Part shown: positions 32,497 through 44,942 of the stretch, piece by piece
Numbering within the stretch: position 1 is the first letter of the stretch
Layout: the number at the start of each line of letters is the position of its first letter
DNA from: Adiantum capillus-veneris
Lineage: Eukaryota; Streptophyta; Polypodiopsida; Polypodiales; Pteridaceae
DNA: 64,000 nt
NCBI GenBank assembly: GCA_014529385.2
Contig: CM043960.1
Span: 40,470,781-40,534,780 of the forward strand
Reading direction: 5' to 3'
Program-made: the position numbers and the translations under genes
The notes under the pieces: model-generated
What the model was told of the DNA's origin: nothing
Seen by the model: only the letters and a program-made list of their open reading frames with translations
Databases searched by the model: none

Positions 32497-35334
32497 ATGG
32501 CTGACAATAGTAAAGAGAGTGAAATTAATGTTGATAACTTTGCTCATGAGCAAGCTACTAATGATGCTTCAATGCTTGTTAACTATCTTGTTTCTACGCT
32601 TCAACAAGCCATGGGCAATCCATCTCTCCAAAGTGAAGTGCAACGGCAGCTCCGTGCTCACAGGATTCTCCAAGCTTACCACCATGACGAGAGAACACCT
32701 AGGAAGCCTCCTTGTGAGACTACCAAAAGAGGTCTCTCTCCGATTCGGGAAGAAGAAGAGAATCCATATGAAGGGCTCAAGAATTTACTTCTTGATGATG
32801 CATCTCCTTCCCAAAGGAGAACTCAAGAGCCTCCACCGAAGAAACGAGAAATAAGCGAGTCTCCCGCCACCTCGGCGGAGATGGCTCCACGAAGACGGCG
32901 GGCTAAGCGCTCTCCATCACCACCAAAGCGGAGAAGACCATCACACTCTTCTCCACGCCATAATTCAAAGAGGGATGATAAAAAGCAAGAGAAGAAAAAG
33001 GCGAGAAAGAGGACACCCTCTTCTCCATCTTCTTCATCCTCTTCCTCTTATGAAAGCTATGGTGAAGACGACAAAGATCAAGACAAGAAAAAGGCGAGAA
33101 AGAGGTCACCCTCTTCTCCACCTTCTTCAAATTCTTCACCTTCTGAAGAAAGTGATGGTGCAACCTTTGAACCATCAAAAAGAAGAGGCCATAGGAAATC
33201 CTATGCCGCATGGAAGAGGTCGTCCAAGTTGAAGAAATTCAAAGAGGGAGGGAAGAGCATCTCTTTCCTTACCTATGATGGTACCTTTGGTACTACGGAC
33301 AAATTCTTGGCCTTTATCCAACAATTCGATGCCGCGTTTGGAGATGAGGGCTTCACGGAGTCCTCTAAGCTACGCCATGTAGCTATGCACTTTCAAAAGT
33401 CCGCCAGACAATGGTGGTCTAGCCTACGAGCCAACGGTGAAGCTCCACGAACATGGAAAGCTTTAAGAGCTTCCCTTATGAAGTAGTTTTTGGCCACCGA
33501 TGCCAAAGACAAAGTACTCACCGTATGGCGAAGCTTAAAGCTCTCTCCCAATGAATCTATCCACAAATATGTAGACAAGTTTTGGGACCTACAACTCAAA
33601 GCCACTATCTTCAAAAAGTTGGATTTTGGAGAGCAAAAGCAACAATTTTGTGTGGGCTTAACCGAAGAAATGGCGGAGTATGTCAACTCCCAAAGACCAC
33701 GTACCATATCGGCGGTAATACACCACACTATGGTCGCCTCTCGAATCAATTTCCAAACGGGGGCAAAAAGAAATAATAAGCCCCCAGAAAACAAGGGTTC
33801 CAATGAGCCTAAGGGGAAGGACATTGTCCAAAAGTCTCCTAAGGGCAACTCCAACAAAGCTAAAGAGAAGGGAGTTTACAAAGGTAAGAATAAACTCTCT
33901 CCTGAAGAGCTTGAGCGTTATCGTAAGGATAACCGGTGTTTCAAGTGCGGCAAACAAGGGCATGCGTACCGCGCTTGTCCCCAAAAGAACAACCGCCAAG
34001 ATCCTCCTAGAGCTTCCTTGGTTGAAATCCAAGAGGAGGAGACTCACCAAAATCACCACAAAGGATCTCCTCTATGCCATGCTTGGGGAAAGGTAAGAGA
34101 ACATGATGCTTTTATTCTCTTTGACCGTGGTTCTACTCACAATTTTATATCTATAGAGTTGGCCACAAAGCTAGGAATACAATCCTACGAGATGGGAGAT
34201 GTCCTACCCGCAGACAGTACCTTCAAGGGGCAAGAAGCTTCAGTCACTCCCTTAATCGGGAAATTGAGGCTTCATGTCCAAGGCTATGTGGACAAAGAGG
34301 ACTTCTTTATCTCTCCTCTCAAGCATGAGGATGTAATCCTAGGGGCACCATGGTTTGACCGCCTGGCTGCCGATGTTAAATTTCCTGAAAGGAGAATTTC
34401 CTTTAAGTTCAGGGAAAAAGACATGTATATAGATGCTAAGGAAATGGGTAACACCATCCCCATTGTACATACACCAGCTTTCAACAAGTCAATAAAGAGC
34501 TCTATTTCCGTGTACATGATTTTTGTTAAAGACTCTCAAAATGAACCTAATGCTTTAGCAAAAGAAAATAAAAGCAACCAAAAGGAATTAGAGTTATCCA
34601 ATTTTCTCAAGGGGTTTCAAGATGTTTTTCTTGACGACATCCCTTGTGAGCTACCTCCTAAACGAGGTAATGATGACCATGCAATTGAACTTCTTCTAGG
34701 AAGTTCACCGCCTAATAAACCTCCTTATAGAGTTTCTCAAGCTCAACAAGAGGAGATTATGCGGCAAGTGCATGAGTTAGTTGAGAAGGGTATGGTTAGG
34801 CCAAGCTCATCTCCATTTTGCTCACCTGTGCTATTAGTGCAAAAGAAAGATGGCACATATCGTATGTGTGTCGACTATAGAGCACTAAATAGGATCACTA
34901 TCAAGAATAGGTTTCCCGTTCCACGGGTGGAAGACCTATTTGATAAGCTACAAGGATCGACCTACTTCAGTAGGGTTGACCTAAAAAGTGGCTATCATCA
35001 AATAAGGATAGTTGATCAAGACATTGTAAAGACTGCATTTCGTACTACATTTGGTCTTTACGAATACATTGTCATGCCTTTTGGCTTCACCAATGCACCA
35101 GCCACATTCAACCGCTTGATGGAGAAGCTGTTCAGGCCTCATCGAACCTTCACTGGAGTGTTCTTTGATGATATTATCATCTACTCTAATTCATTGGAGG
35201 AACACAAGCAACACCTCCAGGTAATATTTCAAGTTTTAAGAGAGAATAAACTTTATGTTAATCGAAAGAAAAGTGAATTTTTCTTGCAAGAGATTCAGTA
35301 TTTAGGTCACATTATCTCTCAAGATGGCATCTGA
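32497..35334 (+). pseudogene. G1 gag, protease and reverse transcriptase
   Basis: The frame begins MADNSKESEINVDNF. Residues about 90-230 are a very basic and Ser-rich region, followed by Retrotrans_gag, which is cut by TAG at 33484-33486. The same frame continues to the zinc knuckle CFKCGKQGHAYRAC (33937-33978), the protease LFDRGSTHNFIS (about 34120) and reverse transcriptase (YRMCVDYRALNRIT; MPFGFTNAPATFNRLMEKL; catalytic FFDDIIIYS at 35161). A TGA at 35332-35334 ends it. The protease active-site triplet reads Asp-Arg-Gly where the family has Asp-Ser/Thr-Gly, so the protease is probably dead. No frameshift is present. Confidence 0.93.
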
Positions 35335-37440
35335 ATGGATCCATCCAAGTTAGAGGTAATAAAAGGATGGCCTAAACCAAGGAATCTTCATGAACTAAGA
35401 AGCTTCATAGGTATGTGTGCATACTATAGACGCTTCATAGAAAAGTTCTCACAAATTGCGGGACCATTACATGACCTAACAAAGAAAAGCGTTAGGTATA
35501 TATGGTCTTATAAGGAGAACAATGCTTTCGAAAAGCTTAAAGAAAATCTTATCTCTCAACCTGTGCTTACACTACCGGATCTCTCAAAACCATTTGAGGT
35601 CCAATGCGATGCTTGTGGTGATTGCCTTGGAGCTGTTTTGCTCCAAGAAGGGCACGCCATAGGCTATGAGAGTCGAAGGCTTGACCTTGTTGAGCAAGCT
35701 CTAGGCATATACGAAAAGGAACTCCTTGCATTTCTACATGCCTTAGACTCATGGAAGCACTATTTATTGGGGACTCCTTTCATTCTACGAACGGATCACC
35801 AAAGTCTTAAGTACTTCATGACGTAGACCAAGCTCTCCGACAAACAAATGAGGTGGGCAAATTTCCTTTCGCAATTTCATTTTCATATTGCTCACATTGC
35901 TGGCAAGCATAATCAAGTAGCTGATGCACTCTCAAGACGGCCGAGAGTGAATGCGGTTTCCATAGCAACTCACAATGATCTATCTTCAATGATAGATGAA
36001 AATGCTATTGATCCCGATTTTAGAGATGTGATTTCAGCCCTTGCATTAGGGAAGAAAGAAGAACCATTTACTTTACAAGATGGTTATCTTCTCTATGGCA
36101 ATAGACTATGCGTTACTAACTCACTACGTGAGAAAGTAATGTATGAATCTCATGCTCCACCTTATGCGGGGCATAGAGGGATTCAGTCTACCTTAAAGGG
36201 AATTGAAACATATTTCTATTGGCCTACCATGAAAGTGAACATACAAGAGTATGTTTCCAAATGTGTGGTATGCCAAAAGACAAAATTTGATAGAGGGAAG
36301 CAACTTGGATTGCTTCAACCCTTGCCAATCCCTAATTCACCATGGGAGAGCATATCCATGGATTTTATCTTTGGATTGCCTAAGTCTATCCCTTGGAATA
36401 CGGGAATATGGACTATAGTAGACAGGTTTAGTAAACAAGCTCATTTTATACCTGTCAAAAAGACTATCAAAGCCCATCAAATGGCAACCCTCTTTATTTC
36501 GCAAATTTTCAAGTACCATGGCTTGCCCATGTCCATAGTGTCGGATAGAGATCCTAGAATGACCAGTAATTTCTGGAAGGGTCTCTTTGAGAATTTAGGA
36601 ACAAGGCTAAACTTCTCTTCGGCCTATCATCCACAAACTAATGGCCAAAGTGAAATAGCTAACCTAACCATTCCTGATCTACTAAAATCCTATGTAACGG
36701 AAGTAGATCAAAGATCCCAATGGGAGAAGTACTTACCCTTAGTGGAGTATGCTTACAATAACACTGTACATACTTCCACGGGAAAAGCACCTTTCGAGGT
36801 AATTGAGGGAAGATCAAAAAGTGCCTTTCTACTTAAGGTACATGGGAAGATCTTCGCTGCAGATAAGTAAAGCCGAGACCTACAAGAATCTTTCCAAAAG
36901 ATTAAGGATGCTATCTCTATCTCACAGCAAAGGCAAAAGGCTGCTGTTGACAAGCACAGAAGATCCCAAGCCTTTAAAGAAAACGATTGGGTCTTGTTAA
37001 AGTTTCCCAAGGCTCGATTAAGGCACACAACGGGAAAGAATCCTACGGGTCACCAAAAGTACTATGCTAAACGAGCAAAAAGGTACTATGGTCCCTTTCA
37101 GATTCTTAGGCCAATCAATGAGATGGCCTATCAACTCAAGTTGCCCAATCATTGGCTCATACACAATGCTTTTCATGTGAGCCTATTAAAGCCTTACAAA
37201 GGAGAGCCACCTCAAGAACCAACTATTGAAGACCCACCGGAGATCGAGGACCAAGAAGAGGTGTTGCAGCCCGAGTCCATTCTCTGACATGAAGACAAGG
37301 TACTAAGAGGCGGTAAGACTATCCGACGATATCTTATTAAGTTTAAGAATTATCCTTTTGAAGATGCTAGATGGATGCAAGGCATACAATTAAAGGATAA
37401 CCTAAACCTTGTCAATGCTTACAATGCTTCCCAAGAGTAA
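35335..37440 (+). pseudogene. G1 RNase H, integrase and chromodomain
   Basis: This continues in the same frame as the upstream block. RNase H is seen in FEVQCDACGDCLGAVLLQEG, YEKELLAFLHALDSW and LRTDHQSLKYF. Integrase has the HHCC finger (HAPPYAGHRG...CVVCQ) and the core (SMDFIFGLP; IVSDRDPRM; YHPQTNGQSEIANL). The C-terminal part has [23 protein letters not shown] and a chromodomain-like tail RRYLIKFKNYPFEDARWMQG, ending at TAA 37438-37440. In-frame stops are TAG 35824-35826, TAA 36868-36870 and TGA 37285-37287. The chromodomain would target insertion to particular chromatin in this lineage. Confidence 0.92.
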
Positions 37441-37796
37441 GAAAATGTACAAAATGTTAAAAATGAACAAAATTTTTGTCTTATAAGACTCTCTTTTTCT
37501 TTATTTGTGCACAAAAATGAAGTAGTATGCATGCTTAGATCAAGTTTGCGGAGACGACGTCTCCCAAACACCAAGTAGATCTTGTCACTCTACTATGGAA
37601 GACTAATAGGACTAATGTGCAAACATGCTTACGGCAACCTCAGGCTCTCAAGCGCCAAATGGACTAGTCATCCATTGTGGAATGATGTCGTAGGGTAACA
37701 TAGGGATCCTCTACCCGCTAAGAAAAGGACTCATGAACATGCTTTATCATCTCTACACCATAGTCGAGGACAACTATGATTTCAAGGGAGAGGTAA

Positions 37797-39383
37797 TGTC
37801 ATAATAATCAATATCTAATTCTCCTAAATGATTTTCTCATATTAAACTGATCATTTAATGTGGGGAAGGCCAGGGGAGAAAAAGCTAGAATATTGGTTAA
37901 GCTAGCAGACCGGCCACAGTAGGGATCCAAAGGAGGGAAAATAGGGATCCAATGGGGGGCCCATCTGCAAAAGATCCATGTGCAACAATGGGCTAAAAAG
38001 ACCCTAAGGTTCAGCCCATTAAGACTTCCAAAATGCTAAGGTTCCAAAATTCAAAGGTTGTGTCCAAAGGTCAACCCTAGGGAAAATTGGATGCTTTGTG
38101 TGTGCCCTAAAAGTCTTTGCACATCCCTACATGGGAGGGGGCGAGCCCTAAAGGTAGGGGATGAGAGAGAAAGCCACACACACACACACAGGCTCCCTTT
38201 ACACAAAGGGAATGAGGGACACATGTCAGCTCCCTAGGCCAGATGCCCACAAGGTGTGCCCAATTTCTATTGGATGACCCTTGAAGTAGACCAATGAGAA
38301 TTAAGCTAGAGTAAATCTAGTTTAATTAATTTAAAAACATTTAATAAAAGAAACCAATGAGAATCAAGTCTCCTAGAAGACTATTGGGCAGTCTCCCAAG
38401 GGGTCCAATGAGCATTCAAGAGCCCCATGGCTTGCCTGATTCCTATTGGCCAGGAGGCAAAGGGGTCCAATGAGAGTTTAGTTTAATTATTTAATTACCT
38501 AAAGCTCTCACAAAAGGAGAAAGGGGGACACATGTCAGAAGGCTATCACTTATGCTGCTTAATTGTAATTGGCTTGACTTGGGGAGGGCCAATGAGGCTT
38601 CAGGAAGAGAAATTAGCAAGAGGGCTCGCCCAAGAGAGAGAGGGGGCTGATTTTTGGAAGGCATTATCACACACACACTCACACAAGCTCATGTGTGAAG
38701 AAAGAGAAGACTATCTCTTCCCAAGCTTTAATGGAGAACTCATCACCTACTCCAAGCTTGTGAGATAGAAGCCTACATCAACACTCTCTTGGAATGTGGA
38801 TGCAAATCCAACCAAGAGCCAAGCTTCAATGCATGCTCATCTCCTCTACCAAGCTAATTACTAAGCTAAGCTATGCTACATATGAGTGATTATGTGAGGA
38901 GATGTACATCTTTCTCGTAAGATACTCCTTCTTCCTCTCAATCTACTCTCATACCCTGCTAGCTCTCACCATCTTCGAAGGTGTGTGAGGTCTTGGGTCT
39001 GAGAACGGGGATAATTCAAGTTGTGTTTGTTAAGTGTTTTGCTTAGTGCATGAAGTTTCCATCTTCATTGCACTAGCTAGTCTTGAAGGAACACAAAGAA
39101 TTGTATTGTACAATGTCTCTCTTGATGGGAGAAACCATAATACAAAGCCTTTTGGAGGGGGGACCGGCTCCATGAAAATCCGGTCCTCAACTGTTGTCAA
39201 TAGCTTAATTTCTCTCTCTTTTGAAAGTATTGTCGATGCTATCTTACTAGGTGTTATGCTTTTTGTTGCTCTCTCCACCCAAGCACTCTTGTAATTCTCA
39301 TTAGGAATCTATTCTAATGAAATGCCCACTATGTTCATGCTAATTTCCGCTACACATAAGTTATTAGGCCATTAAATGTTACA
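37797..39383 (+). repeat. 3' LTR of gypsy G1
   Basis: 1587 bp, near-identical to the 5' LTR, preceded by a purine-rich tract (37784-37793). It is followed by CCTAC at 39384-39388. Confidence 0.96.
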
Positions 39384-39500
39384 CCTACTTTGGTAGTTCT
39401 TGGCAGATTGACATTCAACCTAGTAATATTGGCCATTTAGTCTCTAGAACGGGGACCTATCATACTGTAAATCAAGCATACTCAATTTTTCCTTATTTCA

Positions 39501-39555
<55 letters not shown>

Positions 39556-41022
39556 ATCGTCTTGGATGTCGATCATGCAAAACATGTCTGGGGAGGAAAA
39601 TGCTTGGATAAAGTGTTATCCTCGTGCTAAAGAATGGTTCTGTAGAGGAGAATGTTGGGCTAAAATGCGTTGCAAACAAGGACATACGTAGATTGACATC
39701 AACCACCTAGGAATAAACTAAACATGTACAAGTTGCATTGAGTAGTACTGCAATACATAAGTTGAATTTCCCAACTATGAGAAAAGAAGAGTGTATCTAT
39801 TTGATATATAGATATGATGATCAAGAATGAGCATATACTAGTGATAAAATATGAAGCTAAAGTAAACTTAAGGAAGCAAAGGCAAACTCAAAAAATACAA
39901 AAGGCATCAATAGACTAAGAAATTAAACTGGAGTACTGACTTGATAATCGTACAGGGGTGTCATCCAATTGGCCAAGCTGGAGAACAATGTTTGTCTCAA
40001 GCTACATAAAACCAATATGAATATTTAAACATTTTGTCTTGGAATGAAGTGTCACAAAGTGAAAATGCTTATTATATAGTGCACGTCATTCAGAAGTTCC
40101 ATACAAAATTATGGTGGAGAGTTGGCACTGTGGTCTCTCCAAAAATTATAAGAAACGAAAGCCGTGCCTTGCCTCGTAGCATTTATGTGTTGCACCAAGA
40201 AAACGTATAGGCATGGGGAATTGGATGTAGATAATGGACCTTGCAGTATTGTCTAGTTAAAGTTGTGATTGCATCTCGATCGCTCTCACTTTGATCTTTG
40301 CGCTCATCATTGCCATACTTCCAGCAAACCTTTCCTACTTCTCGAGTTCCCATTTCTTGCCCTTTGTATATAAGTCAACGTAGGTGATCAAAAGGTCTAC
40401 GTGCTTTATCACACTGCATGTGTGATAATATTAAGACTACATGATACTTTTCACGATATTTGTCACTCTTGACCATCCAATAATATTAAGATTACATGAG
40501 ACTTTTCACATTTTTTATAGTCATTCTTGGTTATTGGGGGTCCAACGGTTTAGATCATGCCAAGCACCATATTTGACACATATATTGTCAAGCAAAACAG
40601 GTTTCTCCAATAGTCCTTGATGTCACCCATTTGTGTGAATTTTCTCACTGATATGTGAAGGTATCGCATAAGGCCACATGTGTTCAAGGTACAAGAGTAG
40701 GCATTTGTAGCTACGTCCAAAAGGCCTTCCCTTCCATTGCCTCTTCCTTGCCACAGTTGTCATACATATCCACCAGTCCCTAACTAGCAATCTCATCACG
40801 AAGGTCTTGGCTCCACACTTGCTTTCTTCAATCAATGCCTAATCTGACAAGCTGCCTTCCCACTCGTGAACTGGTGGACGCCTCTCCTCTCCCGGTCCCA
40901 TCTTCACTGCCACCATGTCCAATCTCGATAGCCTTTGTCCTTCAGCTTGCAGCTGGTTCCATTTGCCCTTCATAATTTAGGAATCGGCAAAGCTGAATTT
41001 CCTGGCAGGACAACCTAATATA
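39384..41022. other. intergenic DNA between gypsy G1 and gypsy G2
   Basis: It contains a (GA)n tract (39504-39552) and a short imperfect direct repeat, 'ataatattaagactacatga' near 40427 and 40483. No gene was recognised. Confidence 0.45.
39504..39552. repeat. (GA)n microsatellite
   Basis: About 24 GA units. Confidence 0.95.
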
Positions 41023-41650
41023 TGTTAGCGGGTTGCCGCGACGGACGTCTGCAGCATAGGTCTTTGTTACTAACATTATGTCAATATGCAAGGAAGCGAC
41101 TCAAGATGGGGTACAGAGACTTAATGAGAGTGTCAATCTCACCAAAGTGAACTCAAAGGGCTATCCGTACTACAACAAAATCAAATCAACCACTTCCTAG
41201 TCAGAAAATCAGTCTATGTCCGATCTCACCACTCTAGGTTATCACGCCTTTGCGGTATTCAAACGAATTCGGAATGCAACGAAAGTTAAGGGGAGGTATC
41301 ACAACACCTAAGGGTACAATCCTACCAAGTTCTACAGTCATCTCGGAAGGTACATAAATCACGATCCATCACAAAAAATGTGCAAAAAACTAAAACGGAA
41401 CTATACGAAAAGGTCCCCTTTAAGCATAGAAACACTTATCCAAGGTCAAAACATCAAAAAAACAACCATTTAAGACCTCAAATCAATGTGTTTAGCTCAC
41501 AAGCAAGACTTCAAGAACCAAAGCAAAATCAAGAATGATTACACTTAGATTGTAGAGCAAGAGACAAGGAACACATTGTGCTATTCGGAAATGAATTCTG
41601 ATTACCAGACAAGGAGAGAAGTGGATTACACATTGTAGCAGCAAGAGGGC
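41023..41650 (-). repeat. 3' LTR of gypsy G2
   Basis: Homologous to 53324-54753 with the nested insertion removed. The boundary on the internal side is set only by where similarity ends. No clear polypurine tract was seen, so it could be off by tens of bases. Confidence 0.8.
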
Positions 41651-41930
41651 TTGGTCCGAACAAAAGTAACTGTAGAAAACACGCTCTATGTTGGATAGTG
41701 GCCTCCTGAAGTTGTGACTGTACCTTGTTTTGTGATTGAGGGCTCTGTTTTGGTTGCCACTGAATTTGCTTGGATGTGGTCTTCATTGGCGAGGCATCCG
41801 GTGAGCTACTCTGTTTTGGTTTCCATACCCACTTGACCTGTTGTGCTTGTTGATGTTGAGATTGGATTGGCCTAGGTTGCTTGACAAAAGCCTTGGTCGG
41901 TTTCGCGAGGTCTGGTTTCTGTTGATGCAT
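41529..41930 (-). pseudogene. Gln/Pro/Lys-rich ORF at the 3' end of G2
   Basis: 133 codons beginning MHQQKPDLAKPTKAFVKQPR, strongly enriched in Gln, Pro, Lys and Ser with repeated WKPKQ/WQPKQ words. It runs into the LTR. There is no recognised domain. It may be the tail of the 3' accessory ORF that also contains the protease-like block at 42039-42647. Confidence 0.4.
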
Positions 41931-42038
41931 TGTGGGTTAGGCTAGCATTGCCTTGTCACTTGGGTATCCATAATTTCTTCTGATTGGTTTGCATAATGGA
42001 CTTTTTAACCCAATTTTTGTGACCTCCGTTGGAGAACG

Positions 42039-42647
42039 TCACTGGATTGCATCAGGTGTTGATTGAAGAGGTTCCCATACTACATAGTCTGTTTGTACAA
42101 AGTGTGTGGCGAAATATTGGTCATCTTTCCTGAGCTGCAAAGTATTGTCATGCCAATTAGGTGTGGCTTGATAAGTGTGCTTCCATGGCACTCCCAGAAT
42201 AATTGCTTCGTTAAGATCCTTATACTTGACTACATGAAACTGATGAGGATAAATTGTGCTATCAACCGTTATTGGTAAATTTACATGTCCCAGACTGTTC
42301 ATTGTGCCTTTGTTGGCCACTTTGAACCCCATAGTATTTGGCATTAGAGGTTCCTCTGTTAATTTCCTAAAAGTGGAGGAGTTGACAACATTTGCTCTTC
42401 CCCCAGTATCTACTAATGCACGCTCTGTGGTGCCATCGGCAAGTTGCAGCATAATGTGTAAATCCATGCCACATAACCATGTAGCCTCCATTTGTATGGA
42501 TGCTATTGGAGTGATGTTGATACAATTTCTCCGTTGGGCATTTCTCTGAAGGTTTGCCTGTTCCTTTCGCTTTAGTATTCTAATTTTCGCTTCTTGATGT
42601 GCCTGTTCCTGAATTTTGTGGGCTCGACTTTTGCGTTGAGCTGCCAC
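42039..42647 (-). pseudogene. retropepsin-like domain downstream of the G2 integrase
   Basis: 202 codons. After an N-terminal Lys/Gln/Arg-rich stretch there is MLQLADGTTERALVDTGGRA, with an Asp-Thr-Gly aspartic-protease motif, then VVNSSTFRKLTEEPL and EAIILGVPWKHTYQ. This reads as a retropepsin-like fold. It lies after integrase in the sense direction, whereas gypsy elements normally carry protease before RT, and this element has another protease at 47020-47691. It may be an accessory ORF or a piece of a second element. Confidence 0.6.
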
Positions 42648-42911
42648 ATGTATTGTTTGGAGTTCTTCTAGTGTCAGTGGAAGAAGATATTTCTTTTATC
42701 TGCAGTCACTCATCCAATTAGGCATCTCCTCTCCTGCCAATGTTGCAAGCGTGATGGCATCATTTTGTGATATATCATGTATTACAAAAGGTCCCATCCC
42801 TCACGTTTTGAGCTTTTTGGAGTGTTGTTTAAGGGTATACACTAAATGTGATCCCCTTTTTGAAACTCCTTGGTAATCACATGTTGATCATGGAAAGATT
42901 TCATTTGTCTT

Positions 42912-43909
42912 TTATGAGCATATATCCCGGCTACCGCTCTTAGTAGTTTCATCTAATTGCTCTAGTGTGTCTAGTCTCTCCGACAACTCGTGTCCCGTCC
43001 ATCCTAATTGTGTTGCGACTCGTATTGTTTTAATTAAGAATTCCATGGGTAGAATTGCATTAATCCCAAACACAAGGTTAAAAGGAGTTGTCACGATGGA
43101 AGTTTTAAAAGCTACTATGTAAGCCCATAATGCAGTGTGCAGCTTTTGGTCCTAATCATTTCTTGAATCACTGACTATTTTGGTGAGCACCGTGCACAAG
43201 ATTTTTTTGGTGCTCTCGGTTTGTCCGCTAGCTTGTGGGTGATAGGGTGCTGATTTTTGATGGATTACCATGAATTCGTCAAGTAAGCTTTCAATGACGT
43301 TGTTCAGGAAGTGTGTTCCCCTATCGCTCACTATTTCAATGGGTAGACGTTCGAAAAGGAACTGAGCCGTAGTCCGTGCATCGTTCTTCTGTGTTGCCTT
43401 CACTTCTGCCCATTTGGTCATATAATCTATTGCTACTATGATGTATTGTGCATGCGACCTATCTGTAGGCGGTATTATAGGGCCAATAAAGTCGATGCCC
43501 CATTTGGCAAAAGCGAGTATGCCCATCATTGGCCTTAATGGCATTTCATCTCTTCGTAGGGGTGTCTTTGTGCATTGACATTCATCACATCGTTTGACAT
43601 AGGCATTGGCCTTAATGGCATTTCATCTCTTCGTAGGGGTGTCTTTTTGCATTGACATTCATCACATTGTTTGACATAGGCCTCTGCATCCCCAAACAGG
43701 GTTGGCCACCATATGCCTGAGTGAAGTACTAGCTTTGTCGTTTTATCAGCACAAAAATTTCCCCCTGGCTGGCTCGAGTGTGCTTGCTCTAGGATAACAT
43801 AATATTCACTTTCCATAGCACACAATCGTAGTTGTTCGTCCTTTCCCCACCTATATAGTTGGTTTGCATTTAGCAAATAATGTTTTTCTTCTTCTTCTAC
43901 AGTTCTCAT
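42912..43909 (-). pseudogene. G2 integrase, broken
   Basis: Three frames together cover the integrase. These are the zinc-binding part (43909-43535, ending QCDECQCKKTPLRRDEMPLR), the catalytic core (43544-43152: KWGIDFIGPIIP, YIIVAIDYMTKWAE, IEIVSDRGTHFLN, YHPQASGQTEST) and the distal part (43094-42912: TPFNLVFGINAILPMEFLI). A 77-bp tandem duplication at 43531-43684 between the finger and the core throws the frame. Confidence 0.85.
43531..43684. repeat. 77-bp tandem duplication inside the G2 integrase
   Basis: ggccttaatggcatttcatc...gacatagg at 43531-43607 is repeated at 43608-43684 with a few changes. As 77 is not a multiple of three, it shifts the frame. Confidence 0.92.
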
Positions 43910-44296
43910 TCTTGCTTTGCCCCATCCCTCTGGGAAGGTCTTGTTTCTTAAGTACTCAGTTATGTGAGGACTCCATTTGGGTGCTTGTGCTACTCAAAAC
44001 AGGGTGGCATGTTCTACTGGAGGTTGTTTTGTACAGATATCACATGATTTGACATAAGTATGGACGCTGTGTTCCATGTTTTGCCAGTAGACTCCTAGTC
44101 TCTTTAGCCTTTGGTATGTTTGTGTTTCCCCATTGTGAAATCCCGTATGTTGTATGTGAGCTTGTTTGAGGTAGTAATCGTATTCTTTTGGATGTACACA
44201 TAGTCTAAAAATCCCATCCTCACCATGCTTGTACAGTCGTCCTGCTAAAAGCTAAAGATTTCTGGTTCGATGGATTATTGATGGTTGTTTTTTCAC

Positions 44297-44719
<423 letters not shown>

Positions 44720-44942
44720 TCCTAGACCTTCTCTTTCCGTAGTGGTATAATTTTTCTCCGCGTTGTTCAGCTGTCGACTAGAGTAGTAAATTGGGAAAAT
44801 CCATTTTCTTCTCTCTGGGCTGGGCTAATATGCATCCTATGGCATAGGCTGATGCGTCAACATGAACGTGAAAGATCTTGCTCCAGTCAGGGGGTTGCAA
44901 AATTGGAGCATAAATTAGTTGCTGCTTCAATTTGTGAAAAGC

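Larger units (their letters stand above)
30477..39383 (+). mobile_element. full-length Ty3-gypsy chromovirus-type retrotransposon G1
   Basis: An 8.9-kb element with LTRs 30477-32079 and 37797-39383, both beginning TGTCATAATAATC and ending TTWCA. CCTAC flanks it on each side (30472-30476, 39384-39388) as the target-site duplication. The initiator-Met primer-binding site starts at 32081 and a purine-rich tract is at 37784-37793. The internal order gag, zinc knuckle, protease, RT, RNase H, integrase, chromodomain is that of plant chromoviruses. The LTRs are nearly identical except for a shorter CA run in the 3' copy, indicating recent insertion. Confidence 0.97.
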
